NCBI RefSeq assembly: GCF_017305915.1
Contig: NZ_JAFKJN010000006.1
Coordinates: 1-64,000, forward strand
Direction: 5' to 3'
Length of the DNA stretch: 64,000 nt
Source: Reyranella sp.
GTDB lineage: Bacteria; Pseudomonadota; Alphaproteobacteria; Reyranellales; Reyranellaceae
The translations under genes were made by a program, and so were the position numbers. A model generated the notes under the pieces. The model saw only the letters and a program-made list of their open reading frames with translations, was not told where the DNA came from and did not search any database. Below, piece by piece: positions 44,106-53,716 of the stretch (position 1 is the stretch's first letter; every line of letters begins with the position of its first letter).

Positions 44106-45342
44106 ATGTCCAGCCTGCTCGTGCGACCCGCAGGTAGAATCGCCTGGGCTTTCGGGCGCAACGCATCGGCAGCCATGCTGGTGCTGGCCGCGGGGCTGCC
44201 GGTCGTGGCTGCGGCCTGGGTCCTGCTGACGCCGAAAGCGGTGGCGGCCGGCGTGGCGATCGTCGCCGCGGCGATCTTCGCGACGGCGGGCTCGTCGCGT
44301 GGCGACGGCTGCCGCTGGTGCCCGCGGTCTGCTGGTGCTGCGGCCGGCCAATGTCGGCGACCCGCCGAACGCCTATTCCTTCGCCATGGTCTACAACCGC
44401 TACGGCTGGAGCGGCTCGCCCTCCTGGCGCTGATCCTGTTCCGGCCGGCCCGAGGGCCGCGCCGGTAACCTCGGCGAGCAGGTCTTCGTCGCGATCGTGC
44501 TGGCGGCGCTGTTCTACCTGAAGATGACGTATTTTGCCGTCGGCATGGCCATGATTGCAGTGGCCGTCATCGCCTCCGAGCCGATGCGCGGGGACTGGCG
44601 TGGATGGACCCTCGTCTTCCTGATCGGCGTCGCGCTGCCGCTGCTGCCGTTCAACTGGGCCTATCTCGAGGACCTTCGCGGCGCGGCGCAGGCCGGCATC
44701 GTGCGTGGCGACGCGGCCTTCTTCCTCAACGACTTCGCCGAGAACGCGCCGGAATACGCGCCCTACGTCGTCGCGATCGGAGTCGCGGCGTGGCCGCGTT
44801 CCTGTTCTGCGGGCAGTTCTACAATCATAAGCTGCCGCGGCTCCTGCTCGTCCTGCCGGTCGCGTCGATCGTCTCCTCCAGCACGAGCCTGGTGAGCTAT
44901 CACAACCGCCTCGACGCGGGTTACCTCCGTATGGTCGACAAGACCGCGAGCGCCTGTTCGGCCGCTCGCGCCATCCGTCCACGATACGAACTTTCGCCGT
45001 ACGAATACGTCGAGACCCTGATGGAGGTGGCAGCCCTGCTCGAGGAGAAGGGCCTCGCCAACGGCCTCATCGCCGTGCTCGACCAGGTCGATCCGCTGCC
45101 CTTCATGTTCGGCCTCGAGCCGCCGCGCGGCAACCTGTGGTCGGGTGCCGGCGCGCCGGTGGCCTCGCCCGCAGACTATCTCGCCGGCGCCGACCGTGTG
45201 CTGATCCCGCGATTCACCACCAACTTCGCCATGGGCCGAGACGGCCAAGGCGACCTACGGCGCCTACCTCGCCGAGCATTTCCCGGTGCGGCTGGAAGGT
45301 CGCGGCTGGATCGTGTTGAGCCGGGCGGACCGGCCGCGCTAA
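44106..45342 (+). pseudogene. Decayed polytopic membrane protein gene (glycosyltransferase-like)
   Basis: Protein-like segments lie in successive frames: LVRPAGRIAWAFGRNASAAM; then YSFAMVYNRYGWS; LAALFYLKMTYFAVGMAMIA then VFLIGVALPLLPFNWAYLED; LPRLLLVLPVASIVSSSTSL; and a soluble end TYGAYLAEHFPVRLEGRGWI to TAA at 45340-45342. At least three or four frameshifts are needed to join them. The hydrophobic pattern suggests a GT-C-like membrane protein. It lies between the liv permease operon and the tandem receptors, which it may once have been inserted between. Confidence 0.6.
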
Positions 45343-45391
45343 GTTTCCGCCCGTGTAGGCGGCGTGGCCGCATTTGGGAGGAAATCAGCGT

Positions 45392-46624
45392 ATGAGCGTA
45401 GGTAGCGTGGTCCGCCGCGGCGCAGCCGTGGCCGGTGTACTCGGCCTGACCGCGATCGGTGTCGCCGCGGTCGTCTCCAGTCAGAGCGTGGCGCAAGGCG
45501 GACCGATCAAGATCGGCGTGCTCGCGGGCCTTTCCGGCGTCTATGCCGACATCGCGCTCGGCCAGCCCGAGGCGGCCCAGCTCGCCGTCGACGACTTCGG
45601 CGGCAAGGTGCTCGGCCGGCCGATCGAGGTCGTCTCGGCCGACCATCAGAACAAGCCCGACATTGCGGCCTCGGTCGCGCGCAAGTGGTACGACGACGGC
45701 GTCAGGATGATCACCGGCATCGATACCTCGTCGGTCGGACTCGCCGTGCGCAAGGTCGCGCAGGAGAAGGGCCAGATCGATCTCAATGTCGGCTCGGCGA
45801 CCGCCGATCTCACCGGCCCGGCCTGCTCGGCGACCGGCGCGCACTGGGTCTACGACACCTATGCCCTCGCCCACGTCACCGGTGACGCCGTCGTGAAGGA
45901 CGGCGGCACCACCTGGTTCTTCGTCACCGCCGACTACGCCTTCGGCAAGTCGATGGAGGACGAGGCCACCAAGGTCATCAACGCGGCCGGCGGCAAGGTG
46001 CTCGGCCACGTCCTCCACCCGATCAGCACGCAGGACTTCTCCTCGTTCATGCTGCAGGCGCAGGCGTCGAAGGCCAAGATCGTCGGCCTCGCCAACGCCG
46101 GCATGGACACCGTCAACGCCATCAAGCAGGCGGGCGAGTTCGGCCTGGTCCAGGCCGGCCAGCGGATCGCCGGCCTGCTGATCTTCGAGAGCGACGTGCA
46201 GTCGCTCGGGCTGAAGACCGCGCAGGGCCTGGTGCTGACCACCGCCTTCTACTGGGACCAGAACGACGAGACCCGCGCCTGGACCAAGCGCTTCCGCGCG
46301 AAAAAGGACAAGGTTCCGAACCTCACCACCGCGGGCGTCTACAGCGCCACTACGCACTATCTGAAGGCGATGGCGGCGGCCGGCACCGACGATCCCAAGG
46401 CAGTGATGGCCAAGATGCACGAGCTGCCGATCAATGACATGATGACCAGGAATGGGAAGCTTCGCGAGGACGGTCGCGTGATGCGCGACATGTACCTCGC
46501 CCAGGTGAAGTCGCCCGCCGAGTCGAAGGGCAAGGACGACATCTACAAGATCCTCGCGACGGTGCCGGCCGAGAAGGCCTGGCGGCCGCTGAACGAGGGC
46601 AAGTGCCCGCTGATCAAGAACTGA
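45392..46624 (+). CDS. ABC transporter substrate-binding protein, LivJ-type (first of tandem pair)
   Basis: The protein has 410 residues. The signal peptide is AAVAGVLGLTAIGVAAVVSS, then the type I periplasmic fold: IKIGVLAGLSGVYADIALGQ, VVSADHQNKPDIAASVARKW, WVYDTYALAHVTGDAVVKDG and WFFVTADYAFGKSMEDEATK. The ATG follows GGGAGGAAATCAGCGT. It probably delivers ligand to the divergent LivGFHM system. A close paralogue follows 26 bp later. The ligand may be an amino acid, amide or aromatic acid. Confidence 0.93.
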   Translation: MSVGSVVRRGAAVAGVLGLTAIGVAAVVSSQSVAQGGPIKIGVLAGLSGVYADIALGQPEAAQLAVDDFGGKVLGRPIEVVSADHQNKPDIAASVARKWYDDGVRMITGIDTSSVGLAVRKVAQEKGQIDLNVGSATADLTGPACSATGAHWVYDTYALAHVTGDAVVKDGGTTWFFVTADYAFGKSMEDEATKVINAAGGKVLGHVLHPISTQDFSSFMLQAQASKAKIVGLANAGMDTVNAIKQAGEFGLVQAGQRIAGLLIFESDVQSLGLKTAQGLVLTTAFYWDQNDETRAWTKRFRAKKDKVPNLTTAGVYSATTHYLKAMAAAGTDDPKAVMAKMHELPINDMMTRNGKLREDGRVMRDMYLAQVKSPAESKGKDDIYKILATVPAEKAWRPLNEGKCPLIKN

Positions 46625-46650
46625 AGGACACTTCTGGGAGACTGACGAAG

Positions 46651-47880
46651 ATGAAGATCAACAACATCGTCCGGTTCGGCAGCGTCGTCGCTGCCGCGCT
46701 CGGGCTCACGGCCGCGGGCATCGCCGCGATCGCCCAAGCCCAGACACCACCCGGTCCGCTGAAGATCGCCGTGATGGACGGCTTCTCCGGCGTCTACGGC
46801 GACCTCACCGCCGGCGAGGTCGAAGCCATGCAGATGGCCATCGAGGATGTCGGCGGCAAGGTCAACGGCCGCGCGGTCGAGATCCTGTCGGCCGACCACC
46901 AGACCAAGCCCGACATCGGCGCCGCGATCGCGCGCAAGTGGTACGACGTCGACGGTGTGAAGATGATCACCGGCCTCGGCACCTCGTCGGTGGCGCTGGC
47001 GGTGCGCAAGGTCAGCCAGGAGAAGGGCCTGATCGACATCAACACCGGCGCTGCGTCGAGCGATCTCACGGGGCCCGCGTGCTCCGAGACCGGCGCGCAC
47101 TGGGTCTACGACACCTACTCGCTGGCCCACGTGACCGGCGAGGCGATGGTGAAGGCGGGCGGCGACAGCTGGTACTTCCTCACCGCCGACTACGCCTTCG
47201 GCCATGCGCTGGAACGCGACGTGTCGGAAGTCGTGAAGCAGGCTGGCGGCAAGGTGCTGGGCGCGGTGCGCCATCCGCTCAGCACGCAGGACTTCTCGTC
47301 CTTCCTGCTGCAGGCCCAGGCCTCCAAGGCCAAGGTGATCGGGCTGGCCAACGCCGGCCAGGATACCATCAACTCGATCAAGCAGGCGGGCGAGTTCGGC
47401 ATCGTCAAGGGCGGCCAGAAGCTCGCGGGCCTGCTCGTGTTCGCGACCGACGTGCAGTCGCTCACCCTGCCGGTGGCGCAGGGCCTGGTGCTGACCGAGT
47501 CGTTCTACTGGGATCTCAACGACGAGACCCGCGCCTGGACCAAGCGCTATCGCGCCAAGAAGGACCGCCTGCCGTCGATGCTGACCGCCGGCGTCTACAG
47601 CTCGACCTTGCACTACCTCAAGGCCGTGCAGGCCGTGGGCTCCGCCGACGACGCCAAGAAGGTGATGGCCAAGATGCGCGAGATGCCGGTCAACGACGTC
47701 ATGACCAAGAACGGCAAGCTGCGCGAGGACGGCCGCCTGGTGCGCGACATGCACCTGTTCCAGGTCAAGGCGCCGTCGGAGTCCAAGAGCAAGGACGACA
47801 TCTACAAGCTGGTCGCCACCGTGCCCGGCGACAAGGCCTACCGTCCGATGAACGAAGGCAAGTGCCCGTTCGTGAAGTAG
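46651..47880 (+). CDS. ABC transporter substrate-binding protein, LivJ-type (second of tandem pair)
   Basis: A 409-residue protein aligned end to end with the preceding one: LKIAVMDGFSGVYGDLTAGE, SADHQTKPDIGAAIARKWYD, SWYFLTADYAFGHALERDVS, and the same C-terminal RPMNEGKCPFVK against RPLNEGKCPLIKN. Differences cluster in the ligand-facing segments, so the pair may have split specificity after duplication. A strong terminator follows at 47901. Confidence 0.93.
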   Translation: MKINNIVRFGSVVAAALGLTAAGIAAIAQAQTPPGPLKIAVMDGFSGVYGDLTAGEVEAMQMAIEDVGGKVNGRAVEILSADHQTKPDIGAAIARKWYDVDGVKMITGLGTSSVALAVRKVSQEKGLIDINTGAASSDLTGPACSETGAHWVYDTYSLAHVTGEAMVKAGGDSWYFLTADYAFGHALERDVSEVVKQAGGKVLGAVRHPLSTQDFSSFLLQAQASKAKVIGLANAGQDTINSIKQAGEFGIVKGGQKLAGLLVFATDVQSLTLPVAQGLVLTESFYWDLNDETRAWTKRYRAKKDRLPSMLTAGVYSSTLHYLKAVQAVGSADDAKKVMAKMREMPVNDVMTKNGKLREDGRLVRDMHLFQVKAPSESKSKDDIYKLVATVPGDKAYRPMNEGKCPFVK

Positions 47881-47900
47881 ACGAGGAACCGATCCGGGAG

Positions 47901-47925
47901 AAGGGGCGCTGCAGCGCCCCTTTTT
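47901..47925 (+). terminator. Rho-independent terminator after the tandem receptors
   Basis: A perfect GC palindrome (GGGGCGCTGCAGCGCCCC, 47903-47920) is preceded by AA and followed by TTTTT. It sits 22 bp after the stop of the second receptor and just before the convergent Bug gene. Confidence 0.9.
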
Positions 47926-47931
47926 CTTGGC

Positions 47932-48906
47932 CTATTCGATCTTGATGTTGGCGGCCTTCACCACCTTGCGCCACGCCTCGATCTCGCTCTTGGTGAACGC
48001 CATCAGCCCCTCGGGCGTGGTGAAGCTGGGCCCGCCGGCCATGCTGTCGAGCTTGGCCGCGATCTCGGGCGCGCTACCGGCGGCGATGATGTCCTTGTTG
48101 AGCTTGAGCACGGTGTCGCGCGGCGTGCCCTTGGGCGCATAGAACGCCGACCAGGTGGTGAAGATCAGGTCCGGCATGCCGGCCTGCACAGCGCTCGGCA
48201 CGCCCGGCATCTGCGGATAGGGCTCGGCCTGGGTCACGGCGAGCGCATCGGCCCAGCCCGAGTTCAGGATCATCTTGGCGCTGCCGACGTCGCAGACCAT
48301 GAACGAGATGATGCCGTTGTTGAGGTCGGGCGCGGCGAGCTGGTTGTTCTTGTAGCCGACATAGACCGCATCGACCTTGGCCAGCATCTTGTAGAGCTCG
48401 CCCGCGACCCGCGCCGAGATCGCGCCGGCGCCATAATTGTGCTTGCCGGGCTCGGCCTGGAGCCTGGCGGTCAGCTCGGCCAGCGTCTTGATGCCGAGCT
48501 TCTTGGTCACCAGCACGCACATCGGCACCAGGCTCATGCGCGTCACCGGCTCGAAGTCGTTGATCGGATCGTACGACAGCTTGTCGTAGAGCACCGGATT
48601 GCCGGCATGGGTCATCGACGAGGTGGCGAGCAGGGTGTAGCCGTCCGGCTTGGCGTTCTTCACCGCCTCGGCGGCGATGATGCCGTTGCCGCCGCCCTTG
48701 TTGTCGACCAGCACCGTCTGGCCCCACATCTGAGTGAGCTTGTCGGCCATCACCCGCATGGTGACGTCGGTCGAGGCGCCGGGCGGGAACGGCACCACCA
48801 ACGTGACGCGATTGGACGGAAAGCCGTCGGCCCGCGCGATCGCCGGCGCCGCCAAGGCCGCGCTCATCCCGGCGAGCGCGCCCCGGCGCCCGATCCTGCT
48901 CGTCAT
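47932..48906 (-). CDS. Bug-family periplasmic receptor (TctC-like)
   Basis: The protein has 324 residues. A twin-arginine-like signal (SRIGRRGALAGMSAALAAPA) precedes the Bug domain: RVTLVVPFPPGASTDVTMRV, VDNKGGGNGIIAAEAVKNAK, NDFEPVTRMSLVPMCVLVTK and FTTWSAFYAPKGTPRDTVLK. No TctA/B permease is linked. It is divergent from the MFS transporter gene across about 117 bp. The ATG is preceded by GGGGAGAGAACG. Confidence 0.92.
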   Translation of the reverse strand: MTSRIGRRGALAGMSAALAAPAIARADGFPSNRVTLVVPFPPGASTDVTMRVMADKLTQMWGQTVLVDNKGGGNGIIAAEAVKNAKPDGYTLLATSSMTHAGNPVLYDKLSYDPINDFEPVTRMSLVPMCVLVTKKLGIKTLAELTARLQAEPGKHNYGAGAISARVAGELYKMLAKVDAVYVGYKNNQLAAPDLNNGIISFMVCDVGSAKMILNSGWADALAVTQAEPYPQMPGVPSAVQAGMPDLIFTTWSAFYAPKGTPRDTVLKLNKDIIAAGSAPEIAAKLDSMAGGPSFTTPEGLMAFTKSEIEAWRKVVKAANIKIE

Positions 48907-49023
48907 CGTTCTCTCCCCTTTGTTGCGCGGAGTATGTCGGCAGCTTCCCTTGCATGCCATCGGCGAGCCCTGTCTTATGTGCAGACAGGCCCGGCAAAAA
49001 TGGGCCCTCGGGAGCGACGCTGC

Positions 49024-50318
49024 GTGACTGATCGGACCCGCCCGCTCAAGGGCGCCTGGGGCATGACCGCCCTGCTCTTCCTCTTCATGCTGGTCAATTT
49101 CGCCGACAAGACGGTCCTGCAGCTCACGGCCGTGCCGATCATGGAGGAGCTCAAGCTCAGCTACGAGCAGTTCGGCCTGCTCGGCTCCTCGTTCTTCTTC
49201 CTGTTCGCGGTTTCCGCCGTCGCGGTCGGCTTCATCGCCAACCGCGTGCCGTCGAAATGGACGCTGCTCGCCATGGCGGTCGTCTGGTCGCTGGTGCAGT
49301 TCCCGATGATCAGCATCGTCAGCTTCGAGATCCTGATGGCCTGCCGCATCGTGCTCGGCGCCGGCGAAGGCCCGGCGGCACCGATCGCCACCCACGCGAT
49401 CTACAAGTGGTTCCCCGATTCGCTGCGCGCGCTGCCGACGGCGATCATCGCCCAGGGCTCGGCGTCATCGTCGCCGTGCCGGCACTGAACTACATCGTCA
49501 TCCACTATTCCTGGCACTGGGCATTCGGCGCGCTCGGCATCGTCGGCCTGCTCTGGGCCGTGCTGTGGCTCTTCCTCGGCCGCGAGGGCACGCTGGTCGA
49601 CACGCCCGTCGTCGCCGCGGGCTCGGGCGAGGAGCGCGTGCCCTATCGCTGTCTGCTCACCTGCCCGACCATCCTGGCCGCCTGCTTCGCGGGCTTCGCC
49701 AGCTATTGGGGCATCGCGCTCGGGCTGACCTGGTTCACCTCCTATCTGCGGACCGGCCTCGGCTATAGCCAGCAGGTCGGCGGCAATCTCAGCACCCTGC
49801 CCTGGCTGTTCGGTTTCATCGTCCTGATGATCGGCGGCTTCATCTCGCAGCGCATGAAGTCGAAGGGTGCATCGAGCCGCACCAGCCGCGGCGTGCTCGC
49901 GTGCGCCACCATGGTGGTCGGCGGCTGCACGCTGCCCTTCCTGCAACTGATGCCGACGCCGGGCGCCAAGGTCGCGTTGCTGGTGTTCGGCTCGGCGATC
50001 GGCAGCACGATCTACGTCGTCGTCCCGATGATCGTGAGCGAGCTCACGCCGCAGCCGCAGCGCGCCGCCATGCTGGCGATCTCGACGGCGATCGTGACGC
50101 TGTCAGGCGCCTTCGGCCCGTTCGTCATGGGCTGGGTGATCCAGCACGCCGCCACACCGCTGCAGGGCTACGAGCTCAGCTTCACCATCCTCGGTATCCT
50201 GCTGCTGGCCGGCGGCATCGTCGGCCTGCTGTTCATCCGCCCCGAAGCCGACCGCAAGCGCCTCGCCGCGCACGCGGTCGCCGACCCGTCGATCAAGGTG
50301 CAGCCCATCCGCGCCTGA
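49024..50318 (+). pseudogene. MFS transporter gene, frameshifted
   Basis: From GTG 49024 the frame reads a normal MFS N-half (FLFMLVNFADKTVLQLTAVP, VGFIANRVPSKWTLLAMAVV, FEILMACRIVLGAGEGPAAP) and stops at 49488. The C-half continues in another frame from about 49462 (LGVIVAVPALNYIVIHYSWH, through LFGFIVLMIGGFISQRMKSK, to TGA 50318). The junction AIIAQG / LGVIVAVPAL matches uninterrupted MFS family members, so one base is missing or the assembly is wrong there. Intact it would have about 431 residues and 12 helices, like anion:cation symporters. Confidence 0.8.
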
Positions 50319-50332
50319 GAAGGAGAGCCCCC

Positions 50333-51460
50333 ATGAGCAGTCCGCTGTCGCGTCGTCCGGTCGTCGCTTCGCTCGCCGTGCTTCCCCTCGCCACCCGAAC
50401 GGCCCGCGCCGAAGGCTCGGTCGGCATCGTCGAGACAAGGAAGTTCGTCGCCAGGGACTTCAAGCTGCAGGGCGGCGCCGTGCTGCCGGAAATGACCCTC
50501 GCCTACGAGACCTACGGCAAGCTGGCGCCGGACGGCCGCAACGCGGTGCTGCTGACGCACGGCTTCACCTCGAGCCATCACATGGCCGGCCTCACCATCG
50601 CCAACGGCGCCGAGGGCTCGTGGGACGGGCTGGTCGGCCCGGGCAAGGCGATCGACACCGACCGGCTGTTCGTCGTGTCGTCCAACATGCTGGGCTCGTC
50701 CTACGGCTCGACCAGCCCGGCCTTCAAGAACCCGGCGACCGGCAAGCCCTGGGGCCCCGACTTCCCCGACATCACGCTGGTCGACATCGTCGGCGCGCAG
50801 AAGGCGCTGCTCGACAGCCTCGGCGTCAAGCACCTGGTCGCGGTCGCCGGGCCGTCGTTCGGCGGCTACCAGACCTTCCAGTGGGGCGTCGCCTATCCGA
50901 CGTTCATGGACGGGCTGGTCGCGGTGGTCAGCGCGCCCAAGGGCTCGGGTGGCGAGGCGGCGGTGGCGTCGCTGGTCGACCAGCTCGCCAAGGATCCCCA
51001 CTGGAACGGCGGCCGGTACTACGACAACGGCGGCATCCAGGCGGTGCTGACCGACATGCGCATCGCCACCCTGAAGCGCTACGGCATCGACCAACAGCTC
51101 GCCGCGCAGTTCCCCGACAAGGCCGTGCGCGAGGCCGAGATCAAGAAGCGCGCCGAGACCTGGTCGAAGGTGTTCGACGGCAATTCGCTGGTGACCCTGC
51201 GCAAGGCGAGCGTGCGCTTCGACGCCGAGAAGGACCTGGCGAAGATCAAGGCCAAGGTCCTGTACGTGCTGTCGCGCACCGACAAGCTCTTCCCGCCCTC
51301 GATCGCGCCCGGCGTGATGGCCAAGCTCAAGAAGGCCGGCGTCACCGCCGACTACTACGAGATCGACAGCGACTTCGGCCACTCGGCCTCCGGCCTCGAC
51401 GCCGCCAAGTGGGCGCCGCGGCTCACGACCTTCATGGCCGGGCTGGAGAAGCGCAGCTAG
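50333..51460 (+). CDS. MetX-like alpha/beta-fold hydrolase with signal peptide
   Basis: The protein has 375 residues. A signal-like N-terminus (RRPVVASLAVLPLATRTARA) is followed by the homoserine acetyltransferase-type fold: LAYETYGKLAPDGRNAVLLT, nucleophile elbow VAGPSFGGYQTFQWGVAYP, LYVLSRTDKLFPPSIAPGVM, and the terminal His in DSDFGHSASG. True MetX is cytoplasmic, so an exported esterase/acyltransferase is more likely. The ATG follows GAAGGAGAGCCCCC, 14 bp after the MFS gene. Convergent with pqqE. Confidence 0.85.
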   Translation: MSSPLSRRPVVASLAVLPLATRTARAEGSVGIVETRKFVARDFKLQGGAVLPEMTLAYETYGKLAPDGRNAVLLTHGFTSSHHMAGLTIANGAEGSWDGLVGPGKAIDTDRLFVVSSNMLGSSYGSTSPAFKNPATGKPWGPDFPDITLVDIVGAQKALLDSLGVKHLVAVAGPSFGGYQTFQWGVAYPTFMDGLVAVVSAPKGSGGEAAVASLVDQLAKDPHWNGGRYYDNGGIQAVLTDMRIATLKRYGIDQQLAAQFPDKAVREAEIKKRAETWSKVFDGNSLVTLRKASVRFDAEKDLAKIKAKVLYVLSRTDKLFPPSIAPGVMAKLKKAGVTADYYEIDSDFGHSASGLDAAKWAPRLTTFMAGLEKRS

Positions 51461-51573
51461 ACCGTCCGGCCGCGTCCGGACGCGTCCGGGCGCGAATCCG
51501 GCCGATGGCCGGACACATCCGATGCCGATGCCATAAGGCTTTCTGGCGATTCGTCCGGAAATCCGGCCACCCC

Positions 51574-51601
51574 CTGATATCATTGATATCAATGATATCA
51601 G
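51574..51601. promoter_or_regulatory. Perfect 28-bp palindrome made of three TGATATCA units
   Basis: C-TGATATCA-T-TGATATCA-A-TGATATCA-G: three 8-bp palindromes with a 9-bp period form one larger perfect palindrome. It lies between the convergent ends of the MetX-like gene and pqqE, is A/T-rich in a G+C-rich region, and resembles multi-site operators bound by ribbon-helix-helix proteins. No target gene starts beside it. Confidence 0.55.
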
Positions 51602-51605
51602 TTTC

Positions 51606-52691
51606 TCAACGGAACTGACGGTAGACGAAGGGCTGGGGCGCCGCGGCAGCCGCCTCGCCGAGAGCCGCCTCGACCAGCGTGTGGTCGGGGGACAGCGCGC
51701 AGACCGGATCGGTACGCGCGGCGTCGCCGGTCAGGGCCAGCGCCTGGCAGCGGCAGCCGCCCCAGTCGATCTCGCGCCGGTCGCATCCTCGGCAGGGTTC
51801 GGGCATCCAGTCGGTGCCGCGAAAGCGGTCGAAGGCATCCGAGCGGTACCAGATGTCGGCGAGGCTCTGCTTGCGCACCGACGGGAAGGAGAGGTCGGGG
51901 ATGGTCTCGGCGGCGTGGCAGGGCACGACGGTGCCGGACGGCATGACATTCAGGAACTGCCGGCCCCAACCGTTCATGCAGCCCTTCGGTCGCACGCCGT
52001 AGTAGTCGGGCACGACATAGTCGATCGCCAGCACGCCCCTGAGCCGCTCGCGCGCCGCCTCGACGATCCGCGTCGCTTCATCGAGTTGCGCGCGGCTCGG
52101 CAGCAGCGCGGCGCGGTTCTCGAGCGCCCAGGCGTAGTACTGCACATGCGCGATCTCGACCCGGCGTGCGCCCAGCGCTTGCGCCATGTCGATCATCTCG
52201 GCGATGCCGTCGAGATTCTGGCGGTGCACGACCATGTTCAGCGTAAGCGGCAGGCCAGCAGCGCGCACGGCGGCGGCGAACTTCAGCTTGCGCTCGAACG
52301 CGCCGGCCAGACCGGCGATGCGATCGGCGTTGGCCGCTTCGTGGTCCTGGAAGCTGAGCTGCACGTGGCGCAGGCCGGCTTCGGCGAAGGCTGCGATCTC
52401 GCGCTCGCCGCCCAGCGCGCCCGAGGTGATGAGGTTGCTGTAGAGGCCGTGCGACGCCGCCTCGGCGATCAGCGTCCGAAGCTCGCGCCGCACCATCGGC
52501 TCGCCGCCCGAGAAATGGACCTGCAGGACGCCGAGCGCCGCCGCCTCGCGCAGCACGCGCTGCCACTCCTCGCCGCCGAGCTCACCCGACGCGCGCTCGA
52601 GCTCGACCGGGTTGGAGCAATAGGGGCAGGCGAGCGGACAGCGATGCGTCAGCTCCGCGAGCAGGGCGAGCGGCGGGTCAACGGCCGGCAT
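51606..52691 (-). CDS. pqqE: PQQ biosynthesis radical SAM protein PqqE
   Basis: A 361-residue radical SAM/SPASM enzyme that forms the first C-C cross-link between Glu and Tyr of PqqA. The SAM cluster ligands are C18, C22 and C25 (CPLACPYC). [15 protein letters not shown] is the GGEP motif, and the C-terminal SPASM cysteines are seen at [18 protein letters not shown], and [23 protein letters not shown] 52691 overlaps the pqqD end by 14 nt. Last gene of pqqABCDE. Confidence 0.96.
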   Translation of the reverse strand: MPAVDPPLALLAELTHRCPLACPYCSNPVELERASGELGGEEWQRVLREAAALGVLQVHFSGGEPMVRRELRTLIAEAASHGLYSNLITSGALGGEREIAAFAEAGLRHVQLSFQDHEAANADRIAGLAGAFERKLKFAAAVRAAGLPLTLNMVVHRQNLDGIAEMIDMAQALGARRVEIAHVQYYAWALENRAALLPSRAQLDEATRIVEAARERLRGVLAIDYVVPDYYGVRPKGCMNGWGRQFLNVMPSGTVVPCHAAETIPDLSFPSVRKQSLADIWYRSDAFDRFRGTDWMPEPCRGCDRREIDWGGCRCQALALTGDAARTDPVCALSPDHTLVEAALGEAAAAAPQPFVYRQFR

Positions 52692-52974
52692 CGGCAAGGC
52701 ATCCCTTGTCCGCGAGGTCCTGCAGCATCTCGGCGACGTCGCCCGCAATCTCCTCGCGCGGGGCGTTGAAACGGGCCGCCAGCGTGTCGACGATGGCGGC
52801 AACGCTCGCCCTGCCGTCGACCAGCTTCAGGATCTCGACCGCCTGCTCGTCGGGCAGCATCAGCCGCTCGGGCGCCATCATGATCCAGCGCTGCCGCGTC
52901 TCGTCGAAGCGGAAGACGATGTGCGGCGCGAGCTTCAGGGTGCTCGCGCTGCCGACCATGAGGCGCTCGGTCAT
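52678..52974 (-). CDS. pqqD: PQQ biosynthesis peptide chaperone PqqD
   Basis: A 98-residue RRE-domain protein. It has [40 protein letters not shown] and [20 protein letters not shown], as in other PqqD proteins. It presents PqqA to PqqE. It overlaps pqqE and starts 10 bp after the pqqC stop, so it is translated within the operon. Confidence 0.95.
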   Translation of the reverse strand: MTERLMVGSASTLKLAPHIVFRFDETRQRWIMMAPERLMLPDEQAVEILKLVDGRASVAAIVDTLAARFNAPREEIAGDVAEMLQDLADKGCLADAGR

Positions 52975-52984
52975 TTCGGCCCCA

Positions 52985-53716
52985 TTACTTTGGGACGAAA
53001 GCGCCGGGCGGGATCAGGCCCGGCTCGACATAGGCGAGATAGAGCGCATCGAGCTGCGTCCACAGCACGTCGCACTTGAAGCGCAGCGCGGCCAGAACCT
53101 TCTCCTGGTCGGCGCGCGTCTTCGCCTCGGCCTTGACGTAGCGCAGCGCGAAGTCGACGTCCTGCGGCGCCTGGGTGAGCCGCGGCGTGAAGTAGGCCAG
53201 CGTCTCCTCGGTGACGAAATCGTAGTTCGCCAGCATGCCCTGCACGCGGTCGGCGATGATGCCGGGCGAGAACATCTCGGTCAGCGACGAGGCGATGCCC
53301 TCGAGGATCGGCTTGTCGCGCACGAAGTTCACATAGGCTTCGACGGCGAAGCGAGTGCCCGGCAGGATGCCCTCGGTCGATGCCACGTAGGTACGGTCGA
53401 GCCCGACGCCCTCGGCGAGCTTCAGCCAGCGCTCGATGCCGCCGGTGCCCTCGCGGTCGCCGTCATGGTCGATGATGCGGCGGCGCCATTCGCGGCGCAG
53501 CTCGGAGGTCGGCAGCTTGGTCAGGGCGTGCGCGTCCTTGATGGGGATCATCACCTGATAATAGTAGCGATTGAGCGCCCAGGCCTGGACCTGCGGCTTC
53601 GTCAATTTGCCGCCGTGCAGCAGCGCGTGGAACGGATGCAGGTGGTGGTAGCGCACCGCGCCGATCGCGCGCAGCTCGCCCTCCAATTCGTCGGGCGTGC
53701 GGAGGCGATCATTCAT
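52985..53716 (-). CDS. pqqC: Pyrroloquinoline-quinone synthase PqqC
   Basis: A 243-residue cofactor-independent oxidase that carries out the final ring closure and oxidation. Family marks are RYHHLHPFHALLHGGKLTKP, QAWALNRYYYQVMIPIKDAH, IDHDGDREGTGGIERWLKLA, and a C-terminal RFKCDVLWTQLDALYLAYVE. The histidines and tyrosines of the active site appear intact. It overlaps pqqB by 4 nt. Confidence 0.97.
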   Translation of the reverse strand: MNDRLRTPDELEGELRAIGAVRYHHLHPFHALLHGGKLTKPQVQAWALNRYYYQVMIPIKDAHALTKLPTSELRREWRRRIIDHDGDREGTGGIERWLKLAEGVGLDRTYVASTEGILPGTRFAVEAYVNFVRDKPILEGIASSLTEMFSPGIIADRVQGMLANYDFVTEETLAYFTPRLTQAPQDVDFALRYVKAEAKTRADQEKVLAALRFKCDVLWTQLDALYLAYVEPGLIPPGAFVPK

